Assembly (NCBI GenBank): GCA_016779225.1
Contig: JADHNZ010000018.1
Location: forward strand, 1-56,261
Direction of reading: 5' to 3'
From: Planctomycetota bacterium
GTDB taxonomy: Bacteria > Planctomycetota > UBA1135 > GCA-002686595
DNA: 56,261 nucleotides
The stretch's first letter is position 1, and each line of letters opens with the position of its first letter. The notes beneath the pieces were generated by a model. The model searched no databases. It worked only from the letters and a program-made list of their open reading frames with translations, and was not told the DNA's origin. Positions 17,371 to 25,964 of this stretch are shown one piece after another. The position numbers and the translations under genes are program-made.

Positions 17371-18761
17371 GCCCGCGACCCTCAAGCTCCTGCGACCGGC
17401 GCGCGTTCCTCGGGCGCGCGGCCATGGGCTTCGGCGCGCTGGCGGCGGGCGCGCTGGACCAGGCGTGGGCTCAGGGCGGTCCGAACCCCCTGGCGCCGCG
17501 CGCTCCGCACCATCCGGCGCGGGCGCGCAGCGTGATCTTCCTCTACATGGATGGCGGCCCCAGCCAGGTCGACACCTTCGACCCCAAGCCCCGACTCGAT
17601 CGCGAGCACGGCCAGCCGATCCAGATGGAGACGCCGCCGACGCAGTTCGACAATGTCGGCGCGGTCCTGAAGAGCCCCTGGACCTTCAGGCGGCACGGGG
17701 CGAGTGAGCTCCCGATCAGCAGCCTCTTCCCGAACCTCGCCACCGTCGCCGACGAGCTGTGCGTCGTGCGCTCGATGACCTCGAAGTTCCCCGAGCACAC
17801 CTTCGCGAACTACTTCCTGCACACCGGCCACGGCATTCAGGGCCGACCGAGCATGGGGGCCTGGACGGTCTACGGCCTCGGGAGCGAGGCCCTGGATCTG
17901 CCCGGGTATGTGGTCCTGGACGGGGGCCTGACGCCTCCTGGCGGCCTCGACTGCTACGGCTCGGGGTTCCTCCCGGCATCGTTCCAGGGCTCCGTGCTGC
18001 GGCCCGGAGGGCGGCCCATGGCCAACCTGGAGGGCGGCGGCGCGCGCCGGCGTCGGACCCTGGACCTGGCGGCAGACCTCGACGGGCTGAGTGGGATGGA
18101 GGAGGCCGACGCGGTGTCCTCTGCGATCCAGAACCAGGAGCTCGCCTGGCGCATGCAGGCGGCCGTGCCCGAGGCCTTCGACCTGGGCCAGGAGACCCGG
18201 GCGACCCGTGAGCTCTACGGCGTGGACCACGAGTCGGCCCCCACCGCGTCCTACGCGCGCCAGTGCCTGCTCGCCCGGCGCCTCGTCGAGCGCGGCGTAC
18301 GCTTCGTCCAGCTCACCTGCCCGAGTGTGGGCCACGACCGCTGGGACCAGCACAGCAACCTGCAGAAGGGGCACGAGGACAACGCACGCGCCGTGGACCA
18401 GCCCATTGCCGGGCTCCTGCGCGACCTCCGGGCGCGGGGACTGCTCGAGTCGACCCTCGTGGTGTTCGCGGGGGAGTTCGGGCGCACTCCCATGGCCCAG
18501 GGTTCCAACGGCCGCGACCACAACCCCCACGGGTTCTCGATCTGGCTCGCCGGAGGCGGCGTGAAGGCGGGCAGCGTGCACGGCGCGACCGACGACTACG
18601 GCTACTTCGCGATCTCCGAGCGCGCCGAGGTCCACGACCTCCACGCGACCATGCTGCACCTGCTCGGCTTCGACCACACGCGGCTCACCGTTCGGCACTC
18701 GGGGCGCGACATGCGCCTCACGGATGTGCACGGCCATGTGCAGCACGGGTGGCTGGCCTGA
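17367..18761 (+). CDS. DUF1501 family exported protein (sulfatase-like fold)
   Basis: 464 residues from ATG 17367, overlapping the upstream stop by 4 nt. The N-terminus DRRAFLGRAAMGFGALAAG resembles a twin-arginine signal. The body has DUF1501 hallmarks: VIFLYMDGGPSQVDTFDPK, MTSKFPEHTFANYFLHTGHG, and the C-terminal FAGEFGRTPM and NGRDHNPHGFS. It is structurally related to the alkaline phosphatase/sulfatase superfamily but lacks the formylglycine motif. It is the usual partner of DUF1549/DUF1553 proteins and probably acts with that protein in the cell envelope. Confidence 0.93.
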   Translation: MSPRPSSSCDRRAFLGRAAMGFGALAAGALDQAWAQGGPNPLAPRAPHHPARARSVIFLYMDGGPSQVDTFDPKPRLDREHGQPIQMETPPTQFDNVGAVLKSPWTFRRHGASELPISSLFPNLATVADELCVVRSMTSKFPEHTFANYFLHTGHGIQGRPSMGAWTVYGLGSEALDLPGYVVLDGGLTPPGGLDCYGSGFLPASFQGSVLRPGGRPMANLEGGGARRRRTLDLAADLDGLSGMEEADAVSSAIQNQELAWRMQAAVPEAFDLGQETRATRELYGVDHESAPTASYARQCLLARRLVERGVRFVQLTCPSVGHDRWDQHSNLQKGHEDNARAVDQPIAGLLRDLRARGLLESTLVVFAGEFGRTPMAQGSNGRDHNPHGFSIWLAGGGVKAGSVHGATDDYGYFAISERAEVHDLHATMLHLLGFDHTRLTVRHSGRDMRLTDVHGHVQHGWLA

Positions 18762-19429
18762 TGGAGTCCACCGCTGGGGAGTACTTCGGCGCGCGCGTCC
18801 GGGAGTACGACGCCTTGATCCGCGCCTGCGTCCCGCGCTACGACGAGATGCTCGAGCGGCTGGTGGCGTACCTGCCCGCGGGCGCCGAGCGCATCCTCGA
18901 GCTGGGTACGGGCACGGGCAACCTTGCTCTGGCCGTGGCGGGGCGCTTCCCCGCGGCCCAGCTGATGTTGGTGGATGCCGCTCCGGAGATGCTGGCCGTC
19001 GCGGGGGAGCGCCTGCCCCAGGCGGAGCCGATCGTCGCGCGCTTCGAGGCGCTGGAGCTCCCCGCGGCGTCCTTCGACCTCGTGACCAGCGCGATCAGCC
19101 TGCACCATGTGGAGGACAAGGCGGCGCTCTACAGGACGCTTTACGGCTGCCTGCGGCCTGGGGGCGCGCTGGTCTTTGCTGACCAGCTCCTCGGCCGAAC
19201 GGCCGACCTGCACGGGCTCAACTGGGAGGCGTGGCTGGCCCACTGCCGACTGCCGGGACACTGCACGGAGGAGCAGACCCAGTCGTTCCTCGACCACGCC
19301 GAGGCGCACGACCACTACACGCCCCTGGAGGAGCACTTCGAGCTGCTGCGCGCGGCGGGGTTCGTGGAGCTCGACTGCGTGTGGCGCAACTGGATCTGGG
19401 GGATCGTGCACGCCCGTCGGCCGAGCTGA
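18761..19429 (+). CDS. Class I SAM-dependent methyltransferase
   Basis: 222 residues from ATG 18761, sharing one base with the DUF1501 stop. Motif I is ILELGTGTGNLALAV, followed by LMLVDAAPEM (acidic motif II), FDLVTSAISLHHVED and LRPGGALVFAD. This is the ubiquinone/menaquinone-type methyltransferase fold with no membrane segment, so it is cytoplasmic. The substrate is unknown. Translational coupling to two exported proteins of the DUF1549/DUF1501 type is unusual and could mean it modifies a small molecule or is simply co-transcribed. Confidence 0.88.
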   Translation: MESTAGEYFGARVREYDALIRACVPRYDEMLERLVAYLPAGAERILELGTGTGNLALAVAGRFPAAQLMLVDAAPEMLAVAGERLPQAEPIVARFEALELPAASFDLVTSAISLHHVEDKAALYRTLYGCLRPGGALVFADQLLGRTADLHGLNWEAWLAHCRLPGHCTEEQTQSFLDHAEAHDHYTPLEEHFELLRAAGFVELDCVWRNWIWGIVHARRPS

Positions 19430-19448
19430 CGGGTGAGGTCCCCGCTCC

Positions 19449-20567
19449 CTAGGCGAGCGTGATTCCGAGGGAGGCCAACCGATCGGCGGCGCCCGGATCC
19501 TCCAGCGCGCCCGCGGCGCGCGCCGCGCGCGCCACGCGCGAGAGGTGCTCCCGATCCCGATCGCGCTCCCGGTGGAACGGGAGGAGGGCGTTGGTCTGCT
19601 CGCCGTTCGCCCAGGCTCGGAACGCGAGGCCGGTCTTGTAGGCCGGGGTCGGAGGCTCGAACACCACCTGCCCGAAGGCCTCGCAGGCGAGCAGGCCCGC
19701 TCGCGCCTCCTCGCGGCGTCCCTCTGCTAGGGCGGCGAGGAGCCGCGGCAGGGGCGCGTGGAGGCCCTCGAAGGCGCCGAGCAGGGCGTGGGAGAAGGCG
19801 CCCAGCGGCCAGGTCCCACCGAGCAGGTGCACCTCGCCGAGGATGCCCTCGCTCTCACCGAGGATCAGATCCGCGAAGTGGTGGTCGTCGCCCGTCAAGA
19901 CGGCCTGGCCGTGGGGTGCGAGCGCGACGCGAACGCGGCGTTCGTGAGCCGCGTCGAGCAGGGAGAGCTTGCAGCCCCGGACCTTGTCCCGGTCCCACGC
20001 CATGACGCGGGCAAAGGAGTCCCCCGGAAAGTAGCCCGCGAGGCCGGGGTGGAAGGAGGGGCCCAGCCAGTGGATGAGGACCGGCCCCGCGCTTGCATCG
20101 ATGACTCGCCCGTAGGCGCGCACGAAGGCGTCCTCGTCCCCGGCGAGGTCGAGCAGCTCGGGGAGGCAGAGCAGCACCGGGACTCCCCCCGTGCCCGCGA
20201 TCAGCGCGACCTGCTCGGACCAGGCCAGCACCAGCCCATCCAAGTCGCGGACCGTCGCGTGGTCGATCCCCGCGCCGGCCACGAAGCCGGTGCGCAGCTC
20301 CAGGGCACCGGTGCGCTCGATGAGCGCCTGAGCCAGGTCCCAGCCGATCTCGTAGCGCTGGGCCGTGTCCATCGCCTCGGCGATGCCGAGCCCGGCTGCG
20401 TCGAGGCGCATGCGCAGGGCCAGGGTCTGCTCCCAGTCGACCCACTCGGCGACCGCGCGCAGGTCGTCCGCCTCGTGCTCGACCAGGGCATAGCCGTCCT
20501 GCATCACGACGCGGGCGGCCGCGAGCGCGAGGCGGCTGCGCGGGTTGAGAGGCGTGGACTGAGGCAT
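19449..20567 (-). CDS. DUF993 family protein (dihydrodipicolinate-synthase-like TIM barrel)
   Basis: 372 residues, cytoplasmic. The sequence follows the DUF993 pattern: LRTGFVAGAGIDHATV, GPVLIHWLGPSFHPGLAGYFPG and RGCKLSLLDAAHE, where the Lys is a candidate Schiff-base residue. DUF993 proteins belong to the DapA/NAL aldolase superfamily by fold. No catalysed reaction is established to my knowledge. It is convergent with the methyltransferase (19-nt gap) and divergent from the Nramp-like gene. A role as sugar-acid aldolase for the pathway at 1-7808 is imaginable but unsupported by distance and strand. Confidence 0.83.
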   Translation of the reverse strand: MPQSTPLNPRSRLALAAARVVMQDGYALVEHEADDLRAVAEWVDWEQTLALRMRLDAAGLGIAEAMDTAQRYEIGWDLAQALIERTGALELRTGFVAGAGIDHATVRDLDGLVLAWSEQVALIAGTGGVPVLLCLPELLDLAGDEDAFVRAYGRVIDASAGPVLIHWLGPSFHPGLAGYFPGDSFARVMAWDRDKVRGCKLSLLDAAHERRVRVALAPHGQAVLTGDDHHFADLILGESEGILGEVHLLGGTWPLGAFSHALLGAFEGLHAPLPRLLAALAEGRREEARAGLLACEAFGQVVFEPPTPAYKTGLAFRAWANGEQTNALLPFHRERDRDREHLSRVARAARAAGALEDPGAADRLASLGITLA

Positions 20568-20670
20568 GGGGAGGGGAGGAGTGACTGGGCGGGGCCGTGG
20601 GAGGAGGCCGGGCTCTGCGCGCGGGCTGAGCGACGCGAGGATGCGCCATGCGCAGCGCCGCGGGCGCCCC

Positions 20671-20676
20671 TAGGAT
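20671..20676 (+). promoter_or_regulatory. Candidate -10 hexamer TAGGAT immediately upstream of the Nramp-like gene
   Basis: TAGGAT ends 6 nt before the ATG at 20683. A start site 7 nt downstream of the hexamer would coincide with the A of the ATG, implying a leaderless mRNA. There is no Shine-Dalgarno sequence between it and the ATG. No clear -35 is visible. Confidence 0.3.
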
Positions 20677-20682
20677 GGCGTC

Positions 20683-22386
20683 ATGAGCGACGCAGCGTCC
20701 CCGGAATCCTCACCTGTCGCCCGCGAGGAGGCCCTGCTGGCCGAGGCCCGATCGCAAGGTTCCGCCGCCACCCTCAAGGCCTGGGTGCGCCTCTCGGGGC
20801 CGGGATGGCTGCAGAGTGCGATCACTCTCGGCGGCGGCTCGCTTGCGTCCGCGCTCTACCTTGGGGTGCTCACCGGCACGCACTTCCTGTGGGTGCAGGT
20901 CTTCGCGATGGCCCTCGGCGTCATCGCCCTCGGCGCGATCAGCTGGGTCACCCTGACCACGGGCGAGAACCCCTTCCGGACCCTGCGCGAGAAGGTCAGC
21001 CCCGTCCTCGCCTGGAGCTGGCTGGTCGCGGTGATGATGGCGAACATCGTCTGGGCCCTGCCGCAGTTCTCCCTGGCGGCCGGCGTCGTCGAGCAGAACC
21101 TGCTGCCCGAGTGGAAGGGCAACGGCCTCACCGTGGCCACCTGCGCCATCGTCCTTGCCCTGGCCCTGCCGGTGGTCCTCGCCTACGGCCGCAGCAGCAG
21201 CGGCGTGCGCACCGTCGAGCTGATCCTCCGGGCCCTGGTCGGCGCGGTGGTGCTTGCCTTCTTCGGCGTTGTGATCGCCATCGCCAGCCAGGGCGAGGGC
21301 CTCTCCCTTGGCAGCGTCCTCGGCGGCCTCGTCCCCGACCTCTCCCTCCTGGCCGAGCCGGCCCCCGCCTACGCGGCCGACCTCGCTGCCGCGCGCTTCC
21401 CCGAGCTGTGGACGGGCCTCATCGTGCGGACGCAGCAGGAGGTGCTGATCGCTGCCGCCGCGACGGCGGTGGGCATCAACATGACCTTCCTGATGCCCTG
21501 CTCGCTCCTGCGACGCGGGTGGAACCGGGGCTTCCGCGGCCTCGCCGTCTTCGACCTTGCCACGGGCCTCCTGATCCCGTTCGTGCTCGCCACGGGCTGC
21601 GTGGTGCTCGCCTCTGCGGATCGGTTCCACGGTCAGGCCGACCAGGCCCTGGTGACGGACATCGATGCGGCGCTGGCGAAGGGCACCTACCTGGAGCGGC
21701 TCGACCTGGCCGTGGCAGAGGGCTTTGCCGGTGACGCGGACGGCTACGCGCGGCACACCCTCAAGGGCGCGGGCTTCCAGGCCCTGACCTACCCACAGAA
21801 GCAGGAGCGCGTGGGGCTCGTGATGAACCTCGTCTCCGAGCCGGACCGGCGCCTCGCGGCGATGCTGGAGAAGCGCGATGCCGGCGCCCTGGCGCGTGCC
21901 CTGGAGCCCCTGACCGGCAGCGCCATCTCCCATGTGGTCTTCGGCCTGGGCGTGCTCGCCATGGCGGTCTCCACGGTGATCGTGCTGATGCTCATCAGCG
22001 GCCTCGCCTTCGCCGAGGCGGCGCGCCAGCAGCCGGGAGGCAGGGCCTTCCGCTGGGGCGCCTTCGCCGCGGGGCTTGGCGCCCTGGGGCCGTTCGTCTG
22101 GACGGGGGACGCGCGCGCGTGGCTCGCCGTGCCGACCTCGAACATCGGGATGATGCTCCTGCCTCTGGCCTACTGGAGCTTCGTCCTGCTGCTCAACAGT
22201 CGGCGCGTGATGGGGGAGCAGCGACCCGCGGGGCGGGCTCGGCTGCTGTGGAACGCGGCCCTCATCCCCACGGCCCTCATCGTCACCTTCGCCAGCGGCT
22301 GGACCGTGTGGATGAAGCTCGGGTCTCTTGGCCTTGGACTCCTAGGCGGCCTGGCCCTCGCCATCGTGGCGAGCCTGAGGCGCTGA
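20683..22386 (+). CDS. Nramp-superfamily-like membrane transporter lacking the canonical metal-binding motifs
   Basis: 567 residues with about 11-12 hydrophobic segments. The first segment, GPGWLQSAITLGGGSLASAL, aligns with Nramp TM1, but the metal-binding DPGN is replaced by a glycine-rich stretch. The TM6 region has NMTFLMPCSLL where classical Nramps have MPH. A non-membrane insertion of about 100 residues follows the seventh or eighth segment. It is therefore a divergent member whose substrate may not be Mn or Fe. It is divergent from DUF993 and convergent with the PilZ gene 13 nt downstream. Confidence 0.75.
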   Translation: MSDAASPESSPVAREEALLAEARSQGSAATLKAWVRLSGPGWLQSAITLGGGSLASALYLGVLTGTHFLWVQVFAMALGVIALGAISWVTLTTGENPFRTLREKVSPVLAWSWLVAVMMANIVWALPQFSLAAGVVEQNLLPEWKGNGLTVATCAIVLALALPVVLAYGRSSSGVRTVELILRALVGAVVLAFFGVVIAIASQGEGLSLGSVLGGLVPDLSLLAEPAPAYAADLAAARFPELWTGLIVRTQQEVLIAAAATAVGINMTFLMPCSLLRRGWNRGFRGLAVFDLATGLLIPFVLATGCVVLASADRFHGQADQALVTDIDAALAKGTYLERLDLAVAEGFAGDADGYARHTLKGAGFQALTYPQKQERVGLVMNLVSEPDRRLAAMLEKRDAGALARALEPLTGSAISHVVFGLGVLAMAVSTVIVLMLISGLAFAEAARQQPGGRAFRWGAFAAGLGALGPFVWTGDARAWLAVPTSNIGMMLLPLAYWSFVLLLNSRRVMGEQRPAGRARLLWNAALIPTALIVTFASGWTVWMKLGSLGLGLLGGLALAIVASLRR

Positions 22387-22399
22387 GCCTGGCTGGGCT

Positions 22400-23101
22400 T
22401 CAGGCCGCCTGGGCCTCGCCGCCCAGCTGGCGCAGGGCCGCAATCATGGCAACCTGGCGCCCGTGCACGAAGGCGTGCACGGCCTCGCCCGCGGCGTCTG
22501 CCCCGGCGCCGAGCAGGGCGTGCTCGAACTGCAGACCGAGCCGAAGGCGCGTCCCTGACAGCCAGCGTCGCCGCATGTGTCCGGCGAGCTCGATGGCCGG
22601 GCCTTCCGGCTGGAAGGAGATCCACAGGTGTAGCGGGCCCCGGGACTGGAGCAGGGTGGGCTCGTCCTCCGGCGAGATCTCAAGGCCCATGCCACCGCGC
22701 GAGATGTCTGTGACCTCCGCCGGGACCAGCGGCCCGCCGTCCACGCAGACGAAGGCGTCCAGCGGCGCGCCGGGCTCGGGCGCCACGCGCACATTGCGCC
22801 GGCCGCTGAACAGGCTGGCCATCCCGTCCACCACCCGCACAGGGCAGCGCAGGGTGTAGAGGTTGTGGTTCCGGCCGCCGGACCACGACTGCACGCGAGC
22901 GCTGGCGCGCAGGGGGGCGCCGCGGCCGTCCACATGCACGGCCAGGTCCACCTTGTCGGCGACGGGCAGCAGCGGGTCGCGCTCACACGCGACGCGGACC
23001 TGGAGCAGGCCCTCCCCGATGGAGATGTCCGCGACCCCGACGGGCACGATGCCTCCGTTCAGGATCATCCACAGGCTGGGCTCGGGCGCGGGGGCGGTCA
23101 T
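22400..23101 (-). CDS. PilZ domain protein, probable cyclic-di-GMP receptor
   Basis: 233 residues. The PilZ ligand signature is split as usual: RRNVRV followed by VTDISRGGMGLEI (D-x-S-x-x-G). An upstream domain of about 110 residues (VADISIGEGLLQVRV) is beta-rich and resembles a YcgR-like N-terminal domain. The protein has no membrane segment. Both arginines and the DxSxxG residues are intact, so c-di-GMP binding is expected. The downstream process, such as adhesion, motility or exopolysaccharide, is not indicated by neighbours. Confidence 0.85.
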   Translation of the reverse strand: MTAPAPEPSLWMILNGGIVPVGVADISIGEGLLQVRVACERDPLLPVADKVDLAVHVDGRGAPLRASARVQSWSGGRNHNLYTLRCPVRVVDGMASLFSGRRNVRVAPEPGAPLDAFVCVDGGPLVPAEVTDISRGGMGLEISPEDEPTLLQSRGPLHLWISFQPEGPAIELAGHMRRRWLSGTRLRLGLQFEHALLGAGADAAGEAVHAFVHGRQVAMIAALRQLGGEAQAA

Positions 23102-23226
23102 GACCCAGGAGCCATCGACGCACCTGGCACCTGGGATGGAGCCCGGGCGAGGAAGAGGCGCCTTGATCGGGCTGCCCGGCCCCAGGCGCTGGTCCGTGTC
23201 TCAGGTCGAGACACGGGGCGCTCCCG

Positions 23227-24096
23227 TCAGAAGGACAGGCCGAACCCCACGAAGGGGCCGGTCAGCTCCACATCCACCACGGCGGACTGTCCGCCGCTCT
23301 GGTAGGAGATGTCCATGCGGCTCGAGCGATACCCCACCACCGCGTCGAAGTAGCGCCAGGGGCCGAAGCGCGCGGCCAAGCCGAAGCCGAGCACGCTCGC
23401 GTCCTTGCTGCCACTCGTGGCCTCGATCCAGCGCAGGTCACCCTCGAGGCGGAACGAGCCGAGGTCCTTGGAGACGGACGCGGCGACCACGGGGAGGGGC
23501 AGGAGGCTGTCGATGCGGGCGCTGCGCAGCTCCTCGGGGCCGACCTGTCCCCCGGGGTCGTAGAGCGCGGCCTGTCCCCGGAAGGTTCCCTCGATGTCCA
23601 CGGCCTCGAGGCCGAAGCCCAGAGCAGCGTCGAAGGTCTCGGTCCCCACGACGCCGAACATCAGGACGGCGCGGTGCACTGCGAGGTCCAGGGTCGAGGC
23701 CAGCTCGGTGCCGGGCTCGAAGCGGATGAACTCGGTTCCGAAGCCGTTCTGGTCGTCGAGCAGCTCGAACTGGTCCGTGAGGACGCCGGATCCGGAGCTT
23801 CCGGTGACGACCGAGGAGAGGATCAGCCGCGGTGACCCGAGGTCCACCTCGACCTCAAAGCCCGGGGCCGTGTCGCCGTCCTCGAGCCCGAGGTCTCCGA
23901 GGGTGCTGCCGCCGACGGGGTTGACCACGCCGCTCTGGCCGATCTGGAACCCGAGGGCTCCCTGGAGGTCCGCAACCCCAGCGGTCGCGCCGAAGCGCGC
24001 GCGGACCCGCGCTGCGTCCTCGTCGAGGGTGGCGCAGGCGCAGAGGAGCCAGCCGGCCAGGCCGGCGGCCGCGGCGATCTTGCGAGCGTGGAACAA
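23227..24096 (-). CDS. Predicted lipidated outer-membrane beta-barrel protein (tandem paralog 1)
   Basis: About 289 residues from a TTG at 24096, chosen because the reading frame has no nearer ATG or GTG and the upstream gene ends at 24104; the start is uncertain. The N-terminus HARKIAAAAGLAGWLLCAC is a signal with a lipobox-like end. The rest alternates polar and hydrophobic residues and ends in ELTGPFVGFGLSF, with a terminal Phe like a BAM-recognised barrel strand. It shares DLGLEDG, PLPVVAASV and GYRSSRMDISY with the two genes upstream, so the three are tandem paralogs. No function is recognised. Confidence 0.7.
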   Translation of the reverse strand: MFHARKIAAAAGLAGWLLCACATLDEDAARVRARFGATAGVADLQGALGFQIGQSGVVNPVGGSTLGDLGLEDGDTAPGFEVEVDLGSPRLILSSVVTGSSGSGVLTDQFELLDDQNGFGTEFIRFEPGTELASTLDLAVHRAVLMFGVVGTETFDAALGFGLEAVDIEGTFRGQAALYDPGGQVGPEELRSARIDSLLPLPVVAASVSKDLGSFRLEGDLRWIEATSGSKDASVLGFGLAARFGPWRYFDAVVGYRSSRMDISYQSGGQSAVVDVELTGPFVGFGLSF

Positions 24097-24103
24097 GGGG
24101 CGA

Positions 24104-24889
24104 TCAGAAGGAGGCGCGGACGCCCAGGTACGGGCCGCCAATGCTGAAGTCGAGCTTGCCGGCGTCGTCGCCGTCGATGTACTCGATGTCAATGGAGTTC
24201 TCGCGGTAGCCGATGAACGCGCCCATGGGGCCGAAGAGGTCCATCGCCGCGCGCAGGTCGATGTCCAGGGCCGAGACCTCCACATCGTCGAAGTCGAAGG
24301 TCATCCCGGTCACGAACGCGGAGACATCCACGGGGCCCAGGGCGATGGCTGCACGCGCGCCCACCACCGGTAGGGGGACGGGCTGGTCCAGGACGACGGT
24401 GTCCACCGAGGTCGGATCGCCGGGAACGGTCTCACCCGTGAACGCACCGTCGAAGTCGAGCATGTCCACTCCCAGGCCCAGCGCGAAGTCGATCGTGTCG
24501 CCCGGCACGAGCTCGAACAGGAAGAAGGCCTGGTAGAGGTTCACATCCAGGATCGAGTCGACCGGAGACTCGTCTGCGAGCGTGACGCCGTCCACCTCAA
24601 GTTCGCCCGTCAGTTGACCGCTGCCCCTGAAGTCCGTCTGGACTGCGCTGAGGATGAGGGTCGGGGCGCCCATGTTGAGCACCACATCGGTCCCCAGTGA
24701 GCTGCTGTCGTCCCCTAGGCCCAGGCCGTCGAAGGAGGTCGTGGCGCCGGCGGTCCCTCCGCTGCTCGCAGCCGATAGCCCAAGGCTGCCGTCCATGGAG
24801 TACTGGCCGGTGTGGACCCCGACGCTGGCCGAGGGCACGGCGCAGGCGAACAGGGGGAGGGCGAGCAGGGAGGTGAGCAGGGGCTTCAT
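24104..24889 (-). CDS. Predicted lipidated outer-membrane beta-barrel protein (tandem paralog 2)
   Basis: 261 residues from ATG 24889 (MKPLLTSLLALPLFAC, signal plus lipobox Cys). Features shared with paralog 1 are a DGLGLGDD segment, PLPVVGARAAIALGPVDV, then GYRENSIDIEYID and a final IGGPYLGVRASF ending in an aromatic residue. The alternating residue pattern suggests 8-10 beta strands. Its stop is 7 nt before the proposed start of paralog 1, so they are one transcript. No function is recognised. Confidence 0.75.
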   Translation of the reverse strand: MKPLLTSLLALPLFACAVPSASVGVHTGQYSMDGSLGLSAASSGGTAGATTSFDGLGLGDDSSSLGTDVVLNMGAPTLILSAVQTDFRGSGQLTGELEVDGVTLADESPVDSILDVNLYQAFFLFELVPGDTIDFALGLGVDMLDFDGAFTGETVPGDPTSVDTVVLDQPVPLPVVGARAAIALGPVDVSAFVTGMTFDFDDVEVSALDIDLRAAMDLFGPMGAFIGYRENSIDIEYIDGDDAGKLDFSIGGPYLGVRASF

Positions 24890-24914
24890 GCTGGAGGGGT
24901 GAGGGCAGGTTCCT

Positions 24915-25175
24915 TCAGGGCTTTCGACCAGACCCGCCGCGGGCCTGAGCCTTGGTTCGCTGGAGGGCCTCCGCATCCTCCGATCCGCGCTCGGCGGGAT
25001 CCAGGGGGAAGCAGCCAGACCGGAGCCCCGACCGCGGGCCGTTGGTGCAGTCGCTGAAGGTGCGGCAGATGCGCTTTCGCCCCAGGGGCCTGCCGCAGAG
25101 GCTGTCCAGGGCCATGCGCGGGTAGGAGAGGACCATCCTGCCCAGCCCGACGAGGTCCGCTCGGCTTCCGTGCAC
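24915..25175 (-). pseudogene. Detached 3' end of an old-yellow-enzyme gene (C-terminal remnant)
   Basis: The reading starts with GTG directly after the stop codon of the barrel gene upstream and encodes 86 residues. Residues from ADLVGLGRMVLSYPRM through ICRTFSDCTNGPRSGLRSGC match the C-terminus of the intact oxidoreductase at 25965-27407. Homology fades but continues to the stop (AEALQRTKAQA here, AEALRVRKAAL there). It lacks the whole catalytic barrel and cannot be a functional enzyme. Its last part is high in GC like the surrounding genome, whereas the intact gene ends in lower-GC sequence, suggesting this remnant carries the original 3' end. Confidence 0.8.
25023..25162. repeat. Direct repeat copy 1 (old-yellow-enzyme 3' region)
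   Basis: This 140-bp stretch matches 26061-26200 in the same orientation at about 94-95 percent by manual alignment, with 8-9 mismatches and most of them near the ends. The two copies are 1038 bp apart and bracket the third barrel gene. Identity drops abruptly at the barrel-gene stop near 25175. Confidence 0.85.
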
Positions 25176-25946
25176 CTAGAACGCGCAGCGCCAGGAAATC
25201 TGGAACATCGGCTGCTCCCAATCCACAAGCGCGCGTTCCCCATCTAGGGGGGCGTCCACGGACAGTCTGCGCCAGCCAGTCGCCAGCCCGATCATGTGGT
25301 GCGGGTGGAGCGTCCATGCGACATGGGCCGTGGCATCCACGGTCGTGTACTTGTGGTCTTCGATAGATCCGCCCAGTCCGGTCAGGCTCATCCCAGCAGA
25401 CCAGGTCTTGCGTCGAAGCTCGACGATGGGACCCACCGCAAGCATGGGGAAGTCCACGTCGAATACGAGTGCAACACCGGGTGGAGTGACTCCTCCAGTA
25501 GAGGTCAGGCGACCTTCTAGGAAGTACTGGGACAAGTTGGCAACCAGACCCCATTTTAGATCGCCTTTCTGCCCAAGCCATGAACCGACGCGCTGGTCCC
25601 ATCGAGTCATCCTGAGGTCTGAACGGACACGCGTGTTGGCCAGGAACTGAGTGCCATCAAACTCCAGTGGGGTAGTAATAATCCCCGTTCCTCGGCGCAT
25701 CCAATCCTGGTAGGTCAGGTCGAGGAACCACTGGCTTGCGTCAAACGCGAGACCCAAGACCGGGAAGCTCTGCACTCCATCGAGACCCAGGTCATTGAAC
25801 GATGCGGTGCCCGTGAGTCCGTCTGCTCGGAACGAGAGGTCACCCGAGAGCGTGCTGGCGGTGCCTCCTGCAATGGCCTCGACCCGCTGAGTCTTGACGG
25901 CCCGGCATCCAGCCAGGACCAGCGCTATCACGAACAGCCTCTTCAT
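25176..25946 (-). CDS. Predicted lipidated outer-membrane beta-barrel protein (tandem paralog 3, atypical composition)
   Basis: 256 residues from ATG 25946, with MKRLFVIALVLAGC as signal and lipobox. It resembles the two downstream paralogs: NDLGLDGVQSFPVLGL, FPMLAVGPIVEL, GWRRLSVDAPLDG and a terminal ISWRCAF. Its GC content is clearly lower than its neighbours (roughly 55-60 percent in sampled lines), and it contains one of the few ACGT sites in the left half of the window. It is bracketed by the 140-bp direct repeats, so it was probably brought in together with the present 3' end of the oxidoreductase gene. No function is recognised. Confidence 0.8.
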   Translation of the reverse strand: MKRLFVIALVLAGCRAVKTQRVEAIAGGTASTLSGDLSFRADGLTGTASFNDLGLDGVQSFPVLGLAFDASQWFLDLTYQDWMRRGTGIITTPLEFDGTQFLANTRVRSDLRMTRWDQRVGSWLGQKGDLKWGLVANLSQYFLEGRLTSTGGVTPPGVALVFDVDFPMLAVGPIVELRRKTWSAGMSLTGLGGSIEDHKYTTVDATAHVAWTLHPHHMIGLATGWRRLSVDAPLDGERALVDWEQPMFQISWRCAF

Positions 25947-25964
25947 GATTCTCGCATCTCGCGA

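Noticed and set aside
19449-20567. The DUF993 protein as the missing aldolase of the fucose-type pathway
   Set aside because: It lies more than 10 kb away in a different transcription unit, and no family member is known to me to have this activity.
24915-25175. The 86-residue frame as a functional small gene
   Set aside because: It encodes only the C-terminal tail of an old-yellow-enzyme, begins exactly at the neighbour stop codon and lacks the catalytic barrel, so it is treated as a remnant.
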